Part shown: positions 15,622-23,718 of the stretch, in pieces | Numbering within the stretch: position 1 is the first letter of the stretch | Layout of the letters: each line of letters begins with the position of its first letter | NCBI RefSeq assembly: GCF_003434305.1 | Contig: NZ_QKKX01000017.1 | Span: 124,001-188,000, forward strand | Direction: 5' to 3' | Source of the DNA: Micromonospora sp. MW-13 | GTDB taxonomy: Bacteria > Actinomycetota > Actinomycetes > Mycobacteriales > Micromonosporaceae | Length of the DNA stretch: 64,000 nt | The notes under the pieces: generated by a model | What the model was told of the DNA's origin: nothing | The model's database searches: none | Seen by the model: the letters and a program-made list of their open reading frames with translations, nothing else | Position numbers and translations under genes: made by a program

Positions 15622-16158
15622 ATGGTACGGAGACTCACCAGACTGCTGTCCACAGCCGGACTGGCCAGACACGAGAAGAGAGCTGTGAAACGCATGTCGC
15701 TCGTGCTCGTTGCAGTGTTGGGCCTGGTGATCGCCGTCCCCAGCGCGGCAAGCGCACACAGCACCGACGACTGGTTCTACGACACCAACTCCCCCGGCGG
15801 CTACGGGTACAGATACTCCGGGGACGCGCGCAGCACTGCTGGCGGCGTATATCAAGAGGTGGACGAGTGGACCACCTCCGTCGAATATTCCGCGATCCAG
15901 GCGTACGTGGAGGACACCGCCACCGACGGCTACTGCGCGACGATCGAGATCGCCTACACGCACGGCGGATGGCAGAGTGACCACTGGCACTTCCGCACCG
16001 TCCCTGTGCTGGACTGCTCCACCAACGGTGCCGGCACGGCCAAGGCGTACTTCTACAGCTCGTATCCGATCGGGAACCTGAACTCCCGAGCCTGCCACGC
16101 GAACTCGGCCGGAAAGATCATCCACTGCGAGAAGAACTGGCACACGGTGATGCCCTGA
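15622..16158 (+). CDS. Secreted protein of unknown function
   Basis: 178 residues. A signal peptide (MSLVLVAVLGLVIAVPSAASA-HS) follows a basic stretch of 24 residues; ATG at 15622 has GAGAAGGGAA upstream, while ATG at 15694 would give a shorter signal. The mature ~130 residues are rich in aromatic residues and histidines, with three or four cysteines (GYCATIEIAYT, VLDCSTN, SRACHAN, IHCEKNW) likely forming disulfides. I do not recognise the family. It ends upstream of a clear hairpin terminator. Confidence 0.7.
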   Translation: MVRRLTRLLSTAGLARHEKRAVKRMSLVLVAVLGLVIAVPSAASAHSTDDWFYDTNSPGGYGYRYSGDARSTAGGVYQEVDEWTTSVEYSAIQAYVEDTATDGYCATIEIAYTHGGWQSDHWHFRTVPVLDCSTNGAGTAKAYFYSSYPIGNLNSRACHANSAGKIIHCEKNWHTVMP

Positions 16159-16286
16159 GACAAGGCTGAAGGGGTCTGCGCCCCGAAGCGGCGGGCGTGC
16201 GGGCGGTGAGTGCCCCTGACGGACCGATGACCCGGCCCCGTAGGGACGGGGCGCCGGGCACCGGACACGAGCGATGAGGCAGTGAA

Positions 16287-16319
16287 GTGCCCCGGCTCCC
16301 ATCTTCGGAGCCGGGGCAC
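16287..16319. terminator. 13-bp hairpin terminator
   Basis: GTGCCCCGGCTCC and its exact complement flank a 7-base loop, followed on the + strand by GTTTCCTCTTT. It lies 129 bases after the secreted-protein stop and 65 bases after the leftward CDP-alcohol gene stop, and could serve both. Confidence 0.85.
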
Positions 16320-16383
16320 GTTTCCTCTTTGAGCGATCAGTCGAAGCTTGGCAGCCGGATGTGACGAGACAGGTCCCGGCGGC

Positions 16384-17106
16384 TCAGCGGAGCGAGGCGC
16401 GGGCCGAGAAGGCGATGCTGGCCAGCAGGAAGCCGCCGTTGACGATCGTGAACGCCACGATCACCCAGAAGACGAGGGCCGGGGCGAACGCCAGCACCAG
16501 CCCGGCCACGAAGATCACCGCGCCGTAGTCGCGGACCAGCTTCGCCAGCCGGACCGGCAGCGAGGTCGAGGTGATCATGCTGGCCGCGTTCGGGCCGGCC
16601 TGCATCACCGAGGTCACCAGGTTGACCATCCAGGTGCCCGCGAAGACCGCGACCAGCCAGCTCGGCGTCTCCGGGCGCTGCGCCACGGCGGTGGCGGACA
16701 GGGCGGCCACCAGGGCGATCTGGGCGGCCACGTCGCAGAGCACGTCCACCCGGGCGCCGGCCGCGCTGCCCTGCCCCGTCACCCGGGCGAGCTGCCCGTC
16801 GGCGCAGTCCAGGGCGTACGCGACCTGCCAGCCGACCAGCGCGGCCAGGCCGACCACCCAGGCCGGTACGTCCCCGGCGGCGACCCGGCCGGCGAGGGCC
16901 ACCACGGTCACCGAGGCGGCCAGGCCGAGCACCAGGTTGGCGATGGTCAGCGCCGTGGGGCGCAGCCCGAGCCGCTGGGCGACCAGCGCGAACACCGCGC
17001 CCAGCCACTGGCTGACCGACTCGCTGAACAGGCCGCCGCCCCGGTTGACCCGGTGGAAGTCGGCTACGGAGGGGCGGGACGGCTCAGCCAAGGTCGCGGA
17101 GTGCAC
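16384..17106 (-). CDS. CDP-alcohol phosphatidyltransferase family enzyme
   Basis: 240 residues, about six membrane helices. The family signature D-G-x2-A-R-x8-G-x3-D-x3-D is complete in DCADGQLARVTG..GARVDVLCD, so the enzyme should be active and transfers a phospho-alcohol from a CDP carrier, releasing CMP. GTG at 17106 overlaps the dehydrogenase stop by 23 bases; a TTG at 17091 is possible. It is the last of three overlapping genes whose first two could make the CDP-activated substrate. The acceptor and the alcohol are unknown. Confidence 0.88.
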   Translation of the reverse strand: MHSATLAEPSRPSVADFHRVNRGGGLFSESVSQWLGAVFALVAQRLGLRPTALTIANLVLGLAASVTVVALAGRVAAGDVPAWVVGLAALVGWQVAYALDCADGQLARVTGQGSAAGARVDVLCDVAAQIALVAALSATAVAQRPETPSWLVAVFAGTWMVNLVTSVMQAGPNAASMITSTSLPVRLAKLVRDYGAVIFVAGLVLAFAPALVFWVIVAFTIVNGGFLLASIAFSARASLR

Positions 17107-18148
17107 CGGCGTAGTCTGCCAGCCGCTCCCGCGTCTCGGAAGGCGACATCGCCAGGTGCTCCAGGATGGTGTACCGGTCCGGCCGGGTCGCCGGGGCGAA
17201 CTGCACCGCCTCGACGAACTGGTCGTCGTCGAGCGCCACGTCGGCCGGCAGCCGGGGCAGGCCGTGCCGGGCCAGGCAGGCCGACATCTCCCCGAAGCGC
17301 CGCCGGTCCCCGCGCAGCCAGGTGCAGAACAGCGCCCCGAGCCCTGCCAGCTCACCGTGCGAGGCAGTGCCGGGGAAGAGGGCGTCGACCGCGTGCATGA
17401 TCTCGTGACAGCCGCCGCTGGCCGGCCGGCTGGTGCCGCAGACCGCCATCGCCAGCCCGCTGGAGATCAGCGCCTCGGCGAGCACGATGACGAACGCGTC
17501 GTCGGTCATGTCGCCGGGATGGGCGAGGACGGCCTCGGCACCCATCCGGGCCAGCGAGGCGGCCAGCCCGTCGACGGGCTCCCCCCGGACCTGACGGGCC
17601 AGCTCCCAGTCGGCCAGCGCGCTGATGTTGCTCACCACGTCGCCGATGCCCGCCCGGTTGTGCCGCTCCGGGCCGGCCTCCACGAAGTCCAGGTCGACGA
17701 TGACCGCGATCGGAATGTGCACCCCGTAGGAGCCCTTGATCCCCTCGCTGACGAGGCTGGCCACCGGGGAGGCGATGCCGTCGTTGGCCAGGCTGGTCGC
17801 CACGGTCACCATCGGCAGCCCGCGCCGGGTGGACGCGTACTTGGCGACGTCTATCGTCTTGCCGCCGCCGATGCCGACCACGGCGTCGTACGAGCGGGCG
17901 CGGAGCTTGCCGCCCAGGTCGTCGGCGGCCTCCAGGGTGCCACCGGCCACGGTGAACACGTCCGCGGAGCGCAGCGACGGCCGGATCAGCTCGGCGATCT
18001 GCGCACCCTGGCCCGGGCCGACCACCACCGCCACGTCGCCGCCGGAGGAGATCCGGCCGTCGGCGAGGATCGCGGCGAGGTCGGCCACGGCCCCCCGCCG
18101 CACGTCGATGTGCAGCGGGGTGAGCACCGTCCGGGCTAGTAGCGGCAC
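17084..18148 (-). CDS. sn-glycerol-1-phosphate dehydrogenase-like (AraM/EgsA) enzyme
   Basis: 354 residues of the iron/zinc-dependent dehydrogenase superfamily: Rossmann part with GGGKTIDVAKYAS, TSLANDGIASPVASL (a hallmark of the glycerol-1-phosphate dehydrogenase branch), the metal-binding Asp/His set in DVVSNISALADWELA, SGGCHEIMHAVD and ASHGELAGLG. The likely reaction is NAD(P)H-dependent reduction of dihydroxyacetone phosphate to sn-glycerol-1-phosphate, or a related ketose phosphate. GTG at 18148 overlaps the preceding gene by 13 bases. Confidence 0.85.
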   Translation of the reverse strand: MPLLARTVLTPLHIDVRRGAVADLAAILADGRISSGGDVAVVVGPGQGAQIAELIRPSLRSADVFTVAGGTLEAADDLGGKLRARSYDAVVGIGGGKTIDVAKYASTRRGLPMVTVATSLANDGIASPVASLVSEGIKGSYGVHIPIAVIVDLDFVEAGPERHNRAGIGDVVSNISALADWELARQVRGEPVDGLAASLARMGAEAVLAHPGDMTDDAFVIVLAEALISSGLAMAVCGTSRPASGGCHEIMHAVDALFPGTASHGELAGLGALFCTWLRGDRRRFGEMSACLARHGLPRLPADVALDDDQFVEAVQFAPATRPDRYTILEHLAMSPSETRERLADYAGALRDLG

Positions 18149-18867
18149 GCGATCTCCCACGCCCGGGCCAGGTCGTCGTGGTTGTCGACCTCGACCCAGG
18201 AGACGTCGCCGATCGGCGCCGCCCGCACCTCCCCGCCCCGGTCGGCGAACTCCTGGTAGCCGTCCTCGTAGTAGAGGTTCGGGTCCCGTCGCCAGGTCGT
18301 CTCCAGGGCGTCGGCGAGCGCGTCGGCCACCTGCGGCTCGATCAGCGTCGCGCCGATGTACTCCCCGTACGCCTCGCCCGGGTCCATCAGCTTGGTGATC
18401 CGGGTGAGCTGACCGGCGGCGTCGAAGGTGGTCTTCATCTCCTCCTCGGCCAGCGGCTTGATGGTGTCCACCGCGAGCAGGATGCCCGGGCCGCGCTCGG
18501 CCAGCAGGGTCTTCTCCACGCTCACCGGGTGCACGGTGTCGCCGTTGACCAGCAGGACCCCCCGGGCGAAGTGCTCCCGGGCCAGCCAGAGCGAGTACGC
18601 GTTGTTCCACTCCTCGGCCTTGTCGTTGTGCACGAGGGTGAGCCGCACGCCGTGGCGCTTCTCCAGCTCCGCCTGGCGGGAGACGACCGCGTCCGCGGCG
18701 TACCCGACGACGACCACCACCTCGGTCAGCCCGACCTCGGCGAGGTTGCGTAGCGCGATGTCCAGGATGGTGGTCTCACCGTCCACCGGCACCAGCGCCT
18801 TGGGCAGGGTGTCGGTGTACGGGCGCAGTCGGCGCCCCGCACCGGCCGCGAGCACCATCCCGATCAT
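18136..18867 (-). CDS. Sugar/alcohol-phosphate nucleotidyltransferase
   Basis: 243 residues with the NTP-transferase signature LAAGAGRRLRPYTDTLPKAL, the metal-binding Asp in VLLVNGDTVHP, and the ending DVSWVEVDNHDDLARAW typical of the CTP-dependent (phosphocholine/inositol-phosphate cytidylyltransferase-like) branch. It would couple CTP (inferred) with a phosphorylated alcohol. Strong GAGGGAGG before the ATG; TATCCT at about 18903-18908 on the reverse strand is a likely -10. First gene of the three-gene unit. Confidence 0.87.
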   Translation of the reverse strand: MIGMVLAAGAGRRLRPYTDTLPKALVPVDGETTILDIALRNLAEVGLTEVVVVVGYAADAVVSRQAELEKRHGVRLTLVHNDKAEEWNNAYSLWLAREHFARGVLLVNGDTVHPVSVEKTLLAERGPGILLAVDTIKPLAEEEMKTTFDAAGQLTRITKLMDPGEAYGEYIGATLIEPQVADALADALETTWRRDPNLYYEDGYQEFADRGGEVRAAPIGDVSWVEVDNHDDLARAWEIACRY

Positions 18868-18948
18868 GCGACCGCCTCCCTCGTACGACTCCGGGTCACC
18901 GGTGGAGGATAGCGCCGGGACGGATCACGCCCGCCGTCAACCAGGGGT

Positions 18949-19719
18949 TCACCCCGGCAGCGCGGCCAGGTCCGCGAGCATGGCCAGCCGCTCCTCGGCG
19001 GTCAGCACCGCGTACGGGCCCGCCGCCCGCCGGTCCGTCTCCTGCTCGATGGCCAGCCGCTCCGGGCCGGCCGGCAGCTCGGTGATGCTGAGCGTGGTGT
19101 GCCCGGCCGCCGTCCACGCCGCCTCGTGCGCGTCGGCCCGGTGGTAGCGCAGCGTGCCCAGCCGGTTGAGCAGCAGCAGCCCCGGCGGGGCGCCGTCGGG
19201 CTCGTGCGGGGGCGCCATCACGGCGAACGCCTCGCCGGCCGAGCCCGGTTCCTCCTCGGCCGCGACCAGCGCGAACGCGAGCAGCCGGCCGAGCGCCTCG
19301 ACCAGCCGGAGCACCCGGTCGTGGTGCCCGGCCCACAGTTCCTCGGTCACCTCGGCGTGCACCTGGTAGATCTCGGCGAGGAAGGTGTGCCCGCGTTCCG
19401 TGGCGGAGAAGCAGCCGTCGGTGCGGCGGTGCAGCATGCCGTAGGCGACCTGCTTGTCCAGCGCCCGCTGGCAGGACCCCGGGTCCCGGTACCGGGTCAC
19501 TGCGGCGAAGCCTGCCGGGTCGACGGTCCCGCCCGGCGCGGCCAGCCGGGTGCGGAACTCGACCAGGGAGCTGGTGGCCGCCGGCCCGCCGTACCGCTGG
19601 CTCAGCTCCTCGCCGCCCCCGTCGTGGCCGGCGAGGATGCCGGCGACGAAGACCCGGTCGACCGCCGGGGCGACCAGCCCGGCGAACCGGTGCGGCGCGA
19701 GCTCGACCTCTTCGCTCAC
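18949..19719 (-). CDS. Hypothetical protein, possible winged-helix
   Basis: 256 soluble residues, not recognised with confidence. The middle part CQRALDKQVAYGMLHRRTDGCFSATERGHTF (in two pieces) looks like a winged helix, in which 'LTxxG' is replaced by ATERG, and the C-terminal 130 residues are helical. GTG at 19719 overlaps the Nudix stop by four bases (GTGA), so the two are coupled. Confidence 0.6.
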   Translation of the reverse strand: MSEEVELAPHRFAGLVAPAVDRVFVAGILAGHDGGGEELSQRYGGPAATSSLVEFRTRLAAPGGTVDPAGFAAVTRYRDPGSCQRALDKQVAYGMLHRRTDGCFSATERGHTFLAEIYQVHAEVTEELWAGHHDRVLRLVEALGRLLAFALVAAEEEPGSAGEAFAVMAPPHEPDGAPPGLLLLNRLGTLRYHRADAHEAAWTAAGHTTLSITELPAGPERLAIEQETDRRAAGPYAVLTAEERLAMLADLAALPG

Positions 19720-20165
19720 AGACCGATCGAGTGCAGGGCCGCGAAGGCGTCCTCGGCGATCCGCCGGATCAGCCCGTCGTTGACGTCGCGGTGCTCGTCC
19801 AGCAGGGCGACGTCCTGCTCGGCCAGCCAGCGGTACTCCGTGTGCTTGCCCACCTCCAGCCGGGGGCGGCCCAGGTCGCCGTCGACCCGGACCAGGAAGT
19901 CGCTCTCGATCCGGTCCAGCCCGTCGGCGCCGGTCCAGCGGTACTCGCCGACCGGGCCGAGGATGTGCGACACGGTCCAGCCGGTCTCCTCGGTGACCTC
20001 CCGGCGCAGCGCGTCCTCGATCTCCTCGCCCGGTTCCAGGTGGCCACCGACGATGTCCCAGGTGTCGGGGAACAGGACCCGCTGCGGGGACCGGCGCTGG
20101 ATGAAGATGCGGCCGTCGTCGTCGACGATCAGGGCGCCGGCGCAGCGGAGAGGCTCGGTGGACAC
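19716..20165 (-). CDS. Nudix hydrolase
   Basis: 149 residues. The Nudix box is complete (G-H-L-E-P-G-E ... RREVTEETGW), giving the Mg-binding REVTEE helix. Such enzymes hydrolyse nucleoside diphosphates linked to another group; the substrate cannot be read from sequence, and its nearness to the CDP-linked unit is suggestive only. GTG at 20165 directly precedes STEPLRCAGALIVDDDGR. It is the first gene of a two-gene unit. Confidence 0.88.
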   Translation of the reverse strand: MSTEPLRCAGALIVDDDGRIFIQRRSPQRVLFPDTWDIVGGHLEPGEEIEDALRREVTEETGWTVSHILGPVGEYRWTGADGLDRIESDFLVRVDGDLGRPRLEVGKHTEYRWLAEQDVALLDEHRDVNDGLIRRIAEDAFAALHSIGL

Positions 20166-20235
20166 CCGTCGACAGTAGCGAGCCGAGGCCCCGTAGGGCG
20201 ATGCCCGGTGACCAGGGACGCTGCTGGCGGGAACG

Positions 20236-20273
20236 CCCACGGCCCGGCCCCCGGGCGGGGACCGGGCCGTGGG
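20236..20273 (-). terminator. 12-bp hairpin after the beta-propeller gene
   Basis: CCCACGGCCCGG (20236-20247) pairs exactly with 20262-20273, starting 7 bases past the stop of the leftward gene at 20281. The 14-base loop is itself GC rich; no T tract. Confidence 0.7.
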
Positions 20274-20280
20274 CTCGGGG

Positions 20281-22359
20281 TCAGCGGCTCTGCCTGAGCG
20301 TCCGCTTGACCGGAATCCGCTTGGTCGGCAGCGGGGTCGGGCTGTCGGGGCCGGTGAAGACCGCCGCGGCCCGCCAGTCGATCGTGTCGACCTGGGGGCC
20401 GCTGCGCGTCGTCCAGCCGCCCGTCGGCGCCCCGCCGACCCAGTCGGCCGACGAGAGGTTGCCGGTGCTGCGGCTGACCAGGTAGATGCTGGATCCGGAG
20501 ACGAACATCCCACCGGCGTCGGCGAAGCCGGTGGCGCCGGCCACGGTGAACCTGTCCGCGCCCACGGTGCCGCTGTCCGGGCTGAACCAGCGCCAGAACA
20601 GGCCGCTCTGGCCGGTCAGCGTGTAGTAGAGCCGGCCGTTGGTGTAGAACGCGCCGGTCACGTTCGGAAGCTCCGGGTAGAAGTTCACCGTGTTGCCGGC
20701 GTACGTCTGACCCTCCGGCCCGGAGTCGGTCACCACCTTGTCCCACAGCGGGTCGTGGTACGGGTCGACCAGCTTCGGGGTGCCGAAGGCGGCACCGTCG
20801 AAGGTGCGCCGCCACAGCGCGCCCTGCACCCCGTAGAAGAGGGTGCCGCCCACCCAGAAGGCACCCCGGACGGCCGACCACGCGGTGCCGTCGGGGCTGG
20901 CGACCGGCGCGGAGCTGCTCACCCCGAGGATGCCGTCGTACGCCCGGGTGCGCATCGTGTTCGTCGCGCCGGGCCCGGCGAAGTAGACGTTGCCCGGCAG
21001 GGTGGTGGTGGCGGTGGAGTGCGGGGCCGCGCCGCCGGTGAGCGGGAAGAACGCGATCCGCTCCCGGCGGTGCTGGAAGTTGCCGATCCACTCCTGGTCG
21101 GAGCCCAGCCACAGGCCCTGCGCGGTGACCAGCAGCTCGGCCACGCCGTAGCCGCGCGGGTGCCGGCCCGGGTTCCAGGCCAGCGGCAGGCCGCTGAGCG
21201 GGTCGAGCGCGGCGATGCTGGGCCGGGCGACGGCGCCCGGGTACGCCGAGTTGGTGGCGGAGGTGTTGTTCACCCAGCGGAAGTGGCCGCCGACGTAGAC
21301 CGCCTGCTCAGTGATGCCGACGGAGAGGAACGTGTCGCCGCCGCTGTAGTTGACCCAGGTCGGCTGGACGGCCGTGCCGGTGGAGGAGGTGTCCCAGCGG
21401 GCGACCGCGTCGCAGAGCGTCCCGTTGTACGGGCTGCCGGTGGTGGCGACGACGAAGTACCGGCCGTCCGGCGAGAAGCTGACGTCCCGCACGTAGGAGT
21501 CGAACGCCTTCGCGTTGCAGCGCGGCTCGTAGCGGTTGGTGTTCCAACTTGAGACGGTCGCCGCGCTCGTGCCGAGGGTGAGCCGGACCACCTGGTCGTG
21601 CAGCGCCCCGTTGGCCTTCTTGAAGTTGCCGATCACCACGAGCTGGGTGCCGTCGGGCGAGACGGCCAGCTTCTCGGCCCCGACGCCCGCGCTAGCGCCG
21701 CTCACCCCGTCGTAGTTGTGGTGCTCGGTCAGCGTGGCGGTCAGGTACTCGTCCACGGCGCCGGTGGTGGCGTCGAGCGAGACGAGGCCGCCGCGCGGCT
21801 TGGTGGCGGCGGTGGTGAAGATGCCGCCCACCAGCAGCCGGTTGCCGACCTTGGCGATGTCGTTGACCAGGCCGTTGAACGCCAGGTTCGGGAAGCTCGC
21901 GACCAGACTGCCGTTGGACAGGTTGACCAGGGCGAGCTTGCGGCGGTTCGTCCCGTTGACGGTGTTGAACTTGCCGGCGAGGTAGACGGTGCCGGCGGTG
22001 GGGCCGGCGAGAATGTCCAGCACCTCGTTGTCGACCACCGGGGCGAACGCGGTGTCCACCTGGCCGGTGGCCTTGTCGAAGGCCAGCACGAAATTGCGCG
22101 GGATCTTCACGTCCGAGCCGCGGTTCTCCACCCCGGTGAACGAGCCGCCGACGACGACCTTGCTCCCGGCGTCGTGGATGGCGAAGACGGTGCCGTCCAC
22201 GATGTCCGGTGTGAGGGTGGACGGCACCGCGCCCACCACGGTGGCGTGGCCTGGGGCGGCGGCGGGCGCCGGGCTGGCGACGAGGGCACCGGTGACGGTG
22301 AGTGCGGCGGCGGTTAGGACCGCGAGTGGTCGGCGACTGAGTGCCGGAATACGGGCCAC
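20281..22359 (-). CDS. Secreted beta-propeller protein
   Basis: 692 residues with a Sec signal peptide (ARIPALSRRPLAVLTAAALT ... APAAA). The mature protein is built of repeated strands such as VVVGGSFTGVENRG, VYLAGKFNTVNGTNR, LLVGGIFTTAATKP, LVVIGNFKKANGA and VYVGGHFRWVNNT, a pattern like delta-60-type propeller repeats, followed by a second, less regular propeller-like half (LFYGVQGALWRRTFDG, LYYTLTGQSGLFWRWF). GTG at 22359 has GGAG at good spacing. It lies next to the hydrolase and export genes of the polysaccharide locus, so a role in binding or displaying the polymer at the cell surface is inferred. Confidence 0.8.
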   Translation of the reverse strand: MARIPALSRRPLAVLTAAALTVTGALVASPAPAAAPGHATVVGAVPSTLTPDIVDGTVFAIHDAGSKVVVGGSFTGVENRGSDVKIPRNFVLAFDKATGQVDTAFAPVVDNEVLDILAGPTAGTVYLAGKFNTVNGTNRRKLALVNLSNGSLVASFPNLAFNGLVNDIAKVGNRLLVGGIFTTAATKPRGGLVSLDATTGAVDEYLTATLTEHHNYDGVSGASAGVGAEKLAVSPDGTQLVVIGNFKKANGALHDQVVRLTLGTSAATVSSWNTNRYEPRCNAKAFDSYVRDVSFSPDGRYFVVATTGSPYNGTLCDAVARWDTSSTGTAVQPTWVNYSGGDTFLSVGITEQAVYVGGHFRWVNNTSATNSAYPGAVARPSIAALDPLSGLPLAWNPGRHPRGYGVAELLVTAQGLWLGSDQEWIGNFQHRRERIAFFPLTGGAAPHSTATTTLPGNVYFAGPGATNTMRTRAYDGILGVSSSAPVASPDGTAWSAVRGAFWVGGTLFYGVQGALWRRTFDGAAFGTPKLVDPYHDPLWDKVVTDSGPEGQTYAGNTVNFYPELPNVTGAFYTNGRLYYTLTGQSGLFWRWFSPDSGTVGADRFTVAGATGFADAGGMFVSGSSIYLVSRSTGNLSSADWVGGAPTGGWTTRSGPQVDTIDWRAAAVFTGPDSPTPLPTKRIPVKRTLRQSR

Positions 22360-22589
22360 GGGCAACTCCGGATGAACGGCGGAGAGAACGATGCGGGCGC
22401 CTCCACCCGACCGGCCCGGCCGGTCGGTGATCCTGGTGATCCCCGGCCGGGAGGCGACGACCGGGACACAAGTCTCTGCACCACGATGGCGCATGCGGCG
22501 CGCGGCGTCTACCCCGGGGTGCCCGTTCTGTCCGTCCATTCGGTCTATCCGCCCCCCGCCGGCCGGGCCGGTCGTACGCGGAGACGAGG

Positions 22590-23639
22590 TCACCGGGTAC
22601 GTGGACCGTGCGCCGGAACCGGCGGGGGCGGCGCGGCGAACCACGGGTCGGCGGTCAGCTCCCGGAACGCGGCCAACCCCGCCGGGTCCTCGTCGAACGT
22701 GCTGTCGTACACGGGCTTCGTGGTCTGCTTCGCGGCGAAGTAGACCACCGCCTTGATCTGCGGGTGCTGCTTGACGTAGTCGCGGGCCTCGCTCAGCCAG
22801 GCGGCGCGCTGGCCGGGCCCGCCCGGGTACGTCACCCCGAACTCGCCGATCATCACCGGCCGGGGGTGCTGGGCGGCGAACGCCATGAAGGTGTCCATCT
22901 GCTCGGCGAAGCCGTCGAACTCCCTGCCCGGGTACACGTCGGTGCAGAGCCAGTCGACCTGGTCGTCGCCCGGGTAGTACGCGGCGGCGTTGCGCTTCTC
23001 GTCGACGAAACCCTGCACGTGCGGGCACCAGACGAAGCCGGCGTTGGTGGCCCCCACCTCGGTGAAGATGCCTCGGATCCGCTTCCAGGCGGCGACGTAG
23101 TCCTCCGGGGAGTGCACGCTCTGGGTCAGGTTGGGGCGGTCCATCTCCCACCGCCAGCGCAGCAGCAGCGGCACCCCGAACTGCTTGATCTTCTCGGCCC
23201 GCTGCCGGATCAGCTGGTCGTACACCCCGTCCCGGATGGACCGGGTGTCGGCGCCGGACCAGGAGATCATCTGGAGCTTCCCGGCCGCCTGGAACGCGTG
23301 CTCGGTGGGGCCGGGGAAGTCGTCCTCCCAGGCGTGGAACATGTGCGCCAGGACGACCTCGCCCCGGGTCTGGTCCGCGAACGCGGTCAGCGCCTCGACC
23401 CGGCCCTCCGGGGTCTGCCAATCCGGCTTCACCCAGGCACCCAGCCAGACACCCTTCTCGGGCAGCTCCGGGCCCCGACCGGTGGTGCGCAGGCCGTCCG
23501 CCGCGCCAGGGCTCGTGGCCTGCGCGGTGGCGGTCGGCGCGGCCGGTGGCGGCACGAAGTCCGGAGCCGCCTCGGAGCACGCCGACACGGCCAGCGCCGA
23601 CCCGAGCAGGAGCACCACCGCCGTCTGGAACCGCTTCAT
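22590..23639 (-). CDS. GH26-like glycoside hydrolase lipoprotein
   Basis: 349 residues. A lipoprotein signal ends in the lipobox VSAC (Cys21), so the protein is anchored on the outside of the membrane. The catalytic barrel resembles GH26 (mannanase family): the presumed acid/base Glu lies in LLRWRWEMDRP and the nucleophile Glu in PVMIGEFGVTYPGG. Between is the Trp-rich WCPHVQGF and WLCTDVYPG. In a polysaccharide locus it may trim or release the polymer, or provide length control. A 79-base gap separates it from the flippase gene on the same strand. Confidence 0.82.
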   Translation of the reverse strand: MKRFQTAVVLLLGSALAVSACSEAAPDFVPPPAAPTATAQATSPGAADGLRTTGRGPELPEKGVWLGAWVKPDWQTPEGRVEALTAFADQTRGEVVLAHMFHAWEDDFPGPTEHAFQAAGKLQMISWSGADTRSIRDGVYDQLIRQRAEKIKQFGVPLLLRWRWEMDRPNLTQSVHSPEDYVAAWKRIRGIFTEVGATNAGFVWCPHVQGFVDEKRNAAAYYPGDDQVDWLCTDVYPGREFDGFAEQMDTFMAFAAQHPRPVMIGEFGVTYPGGPGQRAAWLSEARDYVKQHPQIKAVVYFAAKQTTKPVYDSTFDEDPAGLAAFRELTADPWFAAPPPPVPAHGPRTR

Positions 23640-23718
23640 CGTTGCCGCACCTTCCTCGTGCTGAGGCCACCGGCGCGCCGGTGGTGGACGTTTCGTGGAC
23701 GGGCCCGTGGCAGGGACC

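Noticed and set aside
22360..23670. Single 1129-residue gene joining the propeller and the hydrolase region
   Set aside because: The extra 5' part is out of frame with the lipoprotein gene, which has its own signal and start; the propeller has its own signal peptide and ribosome site at 22359.
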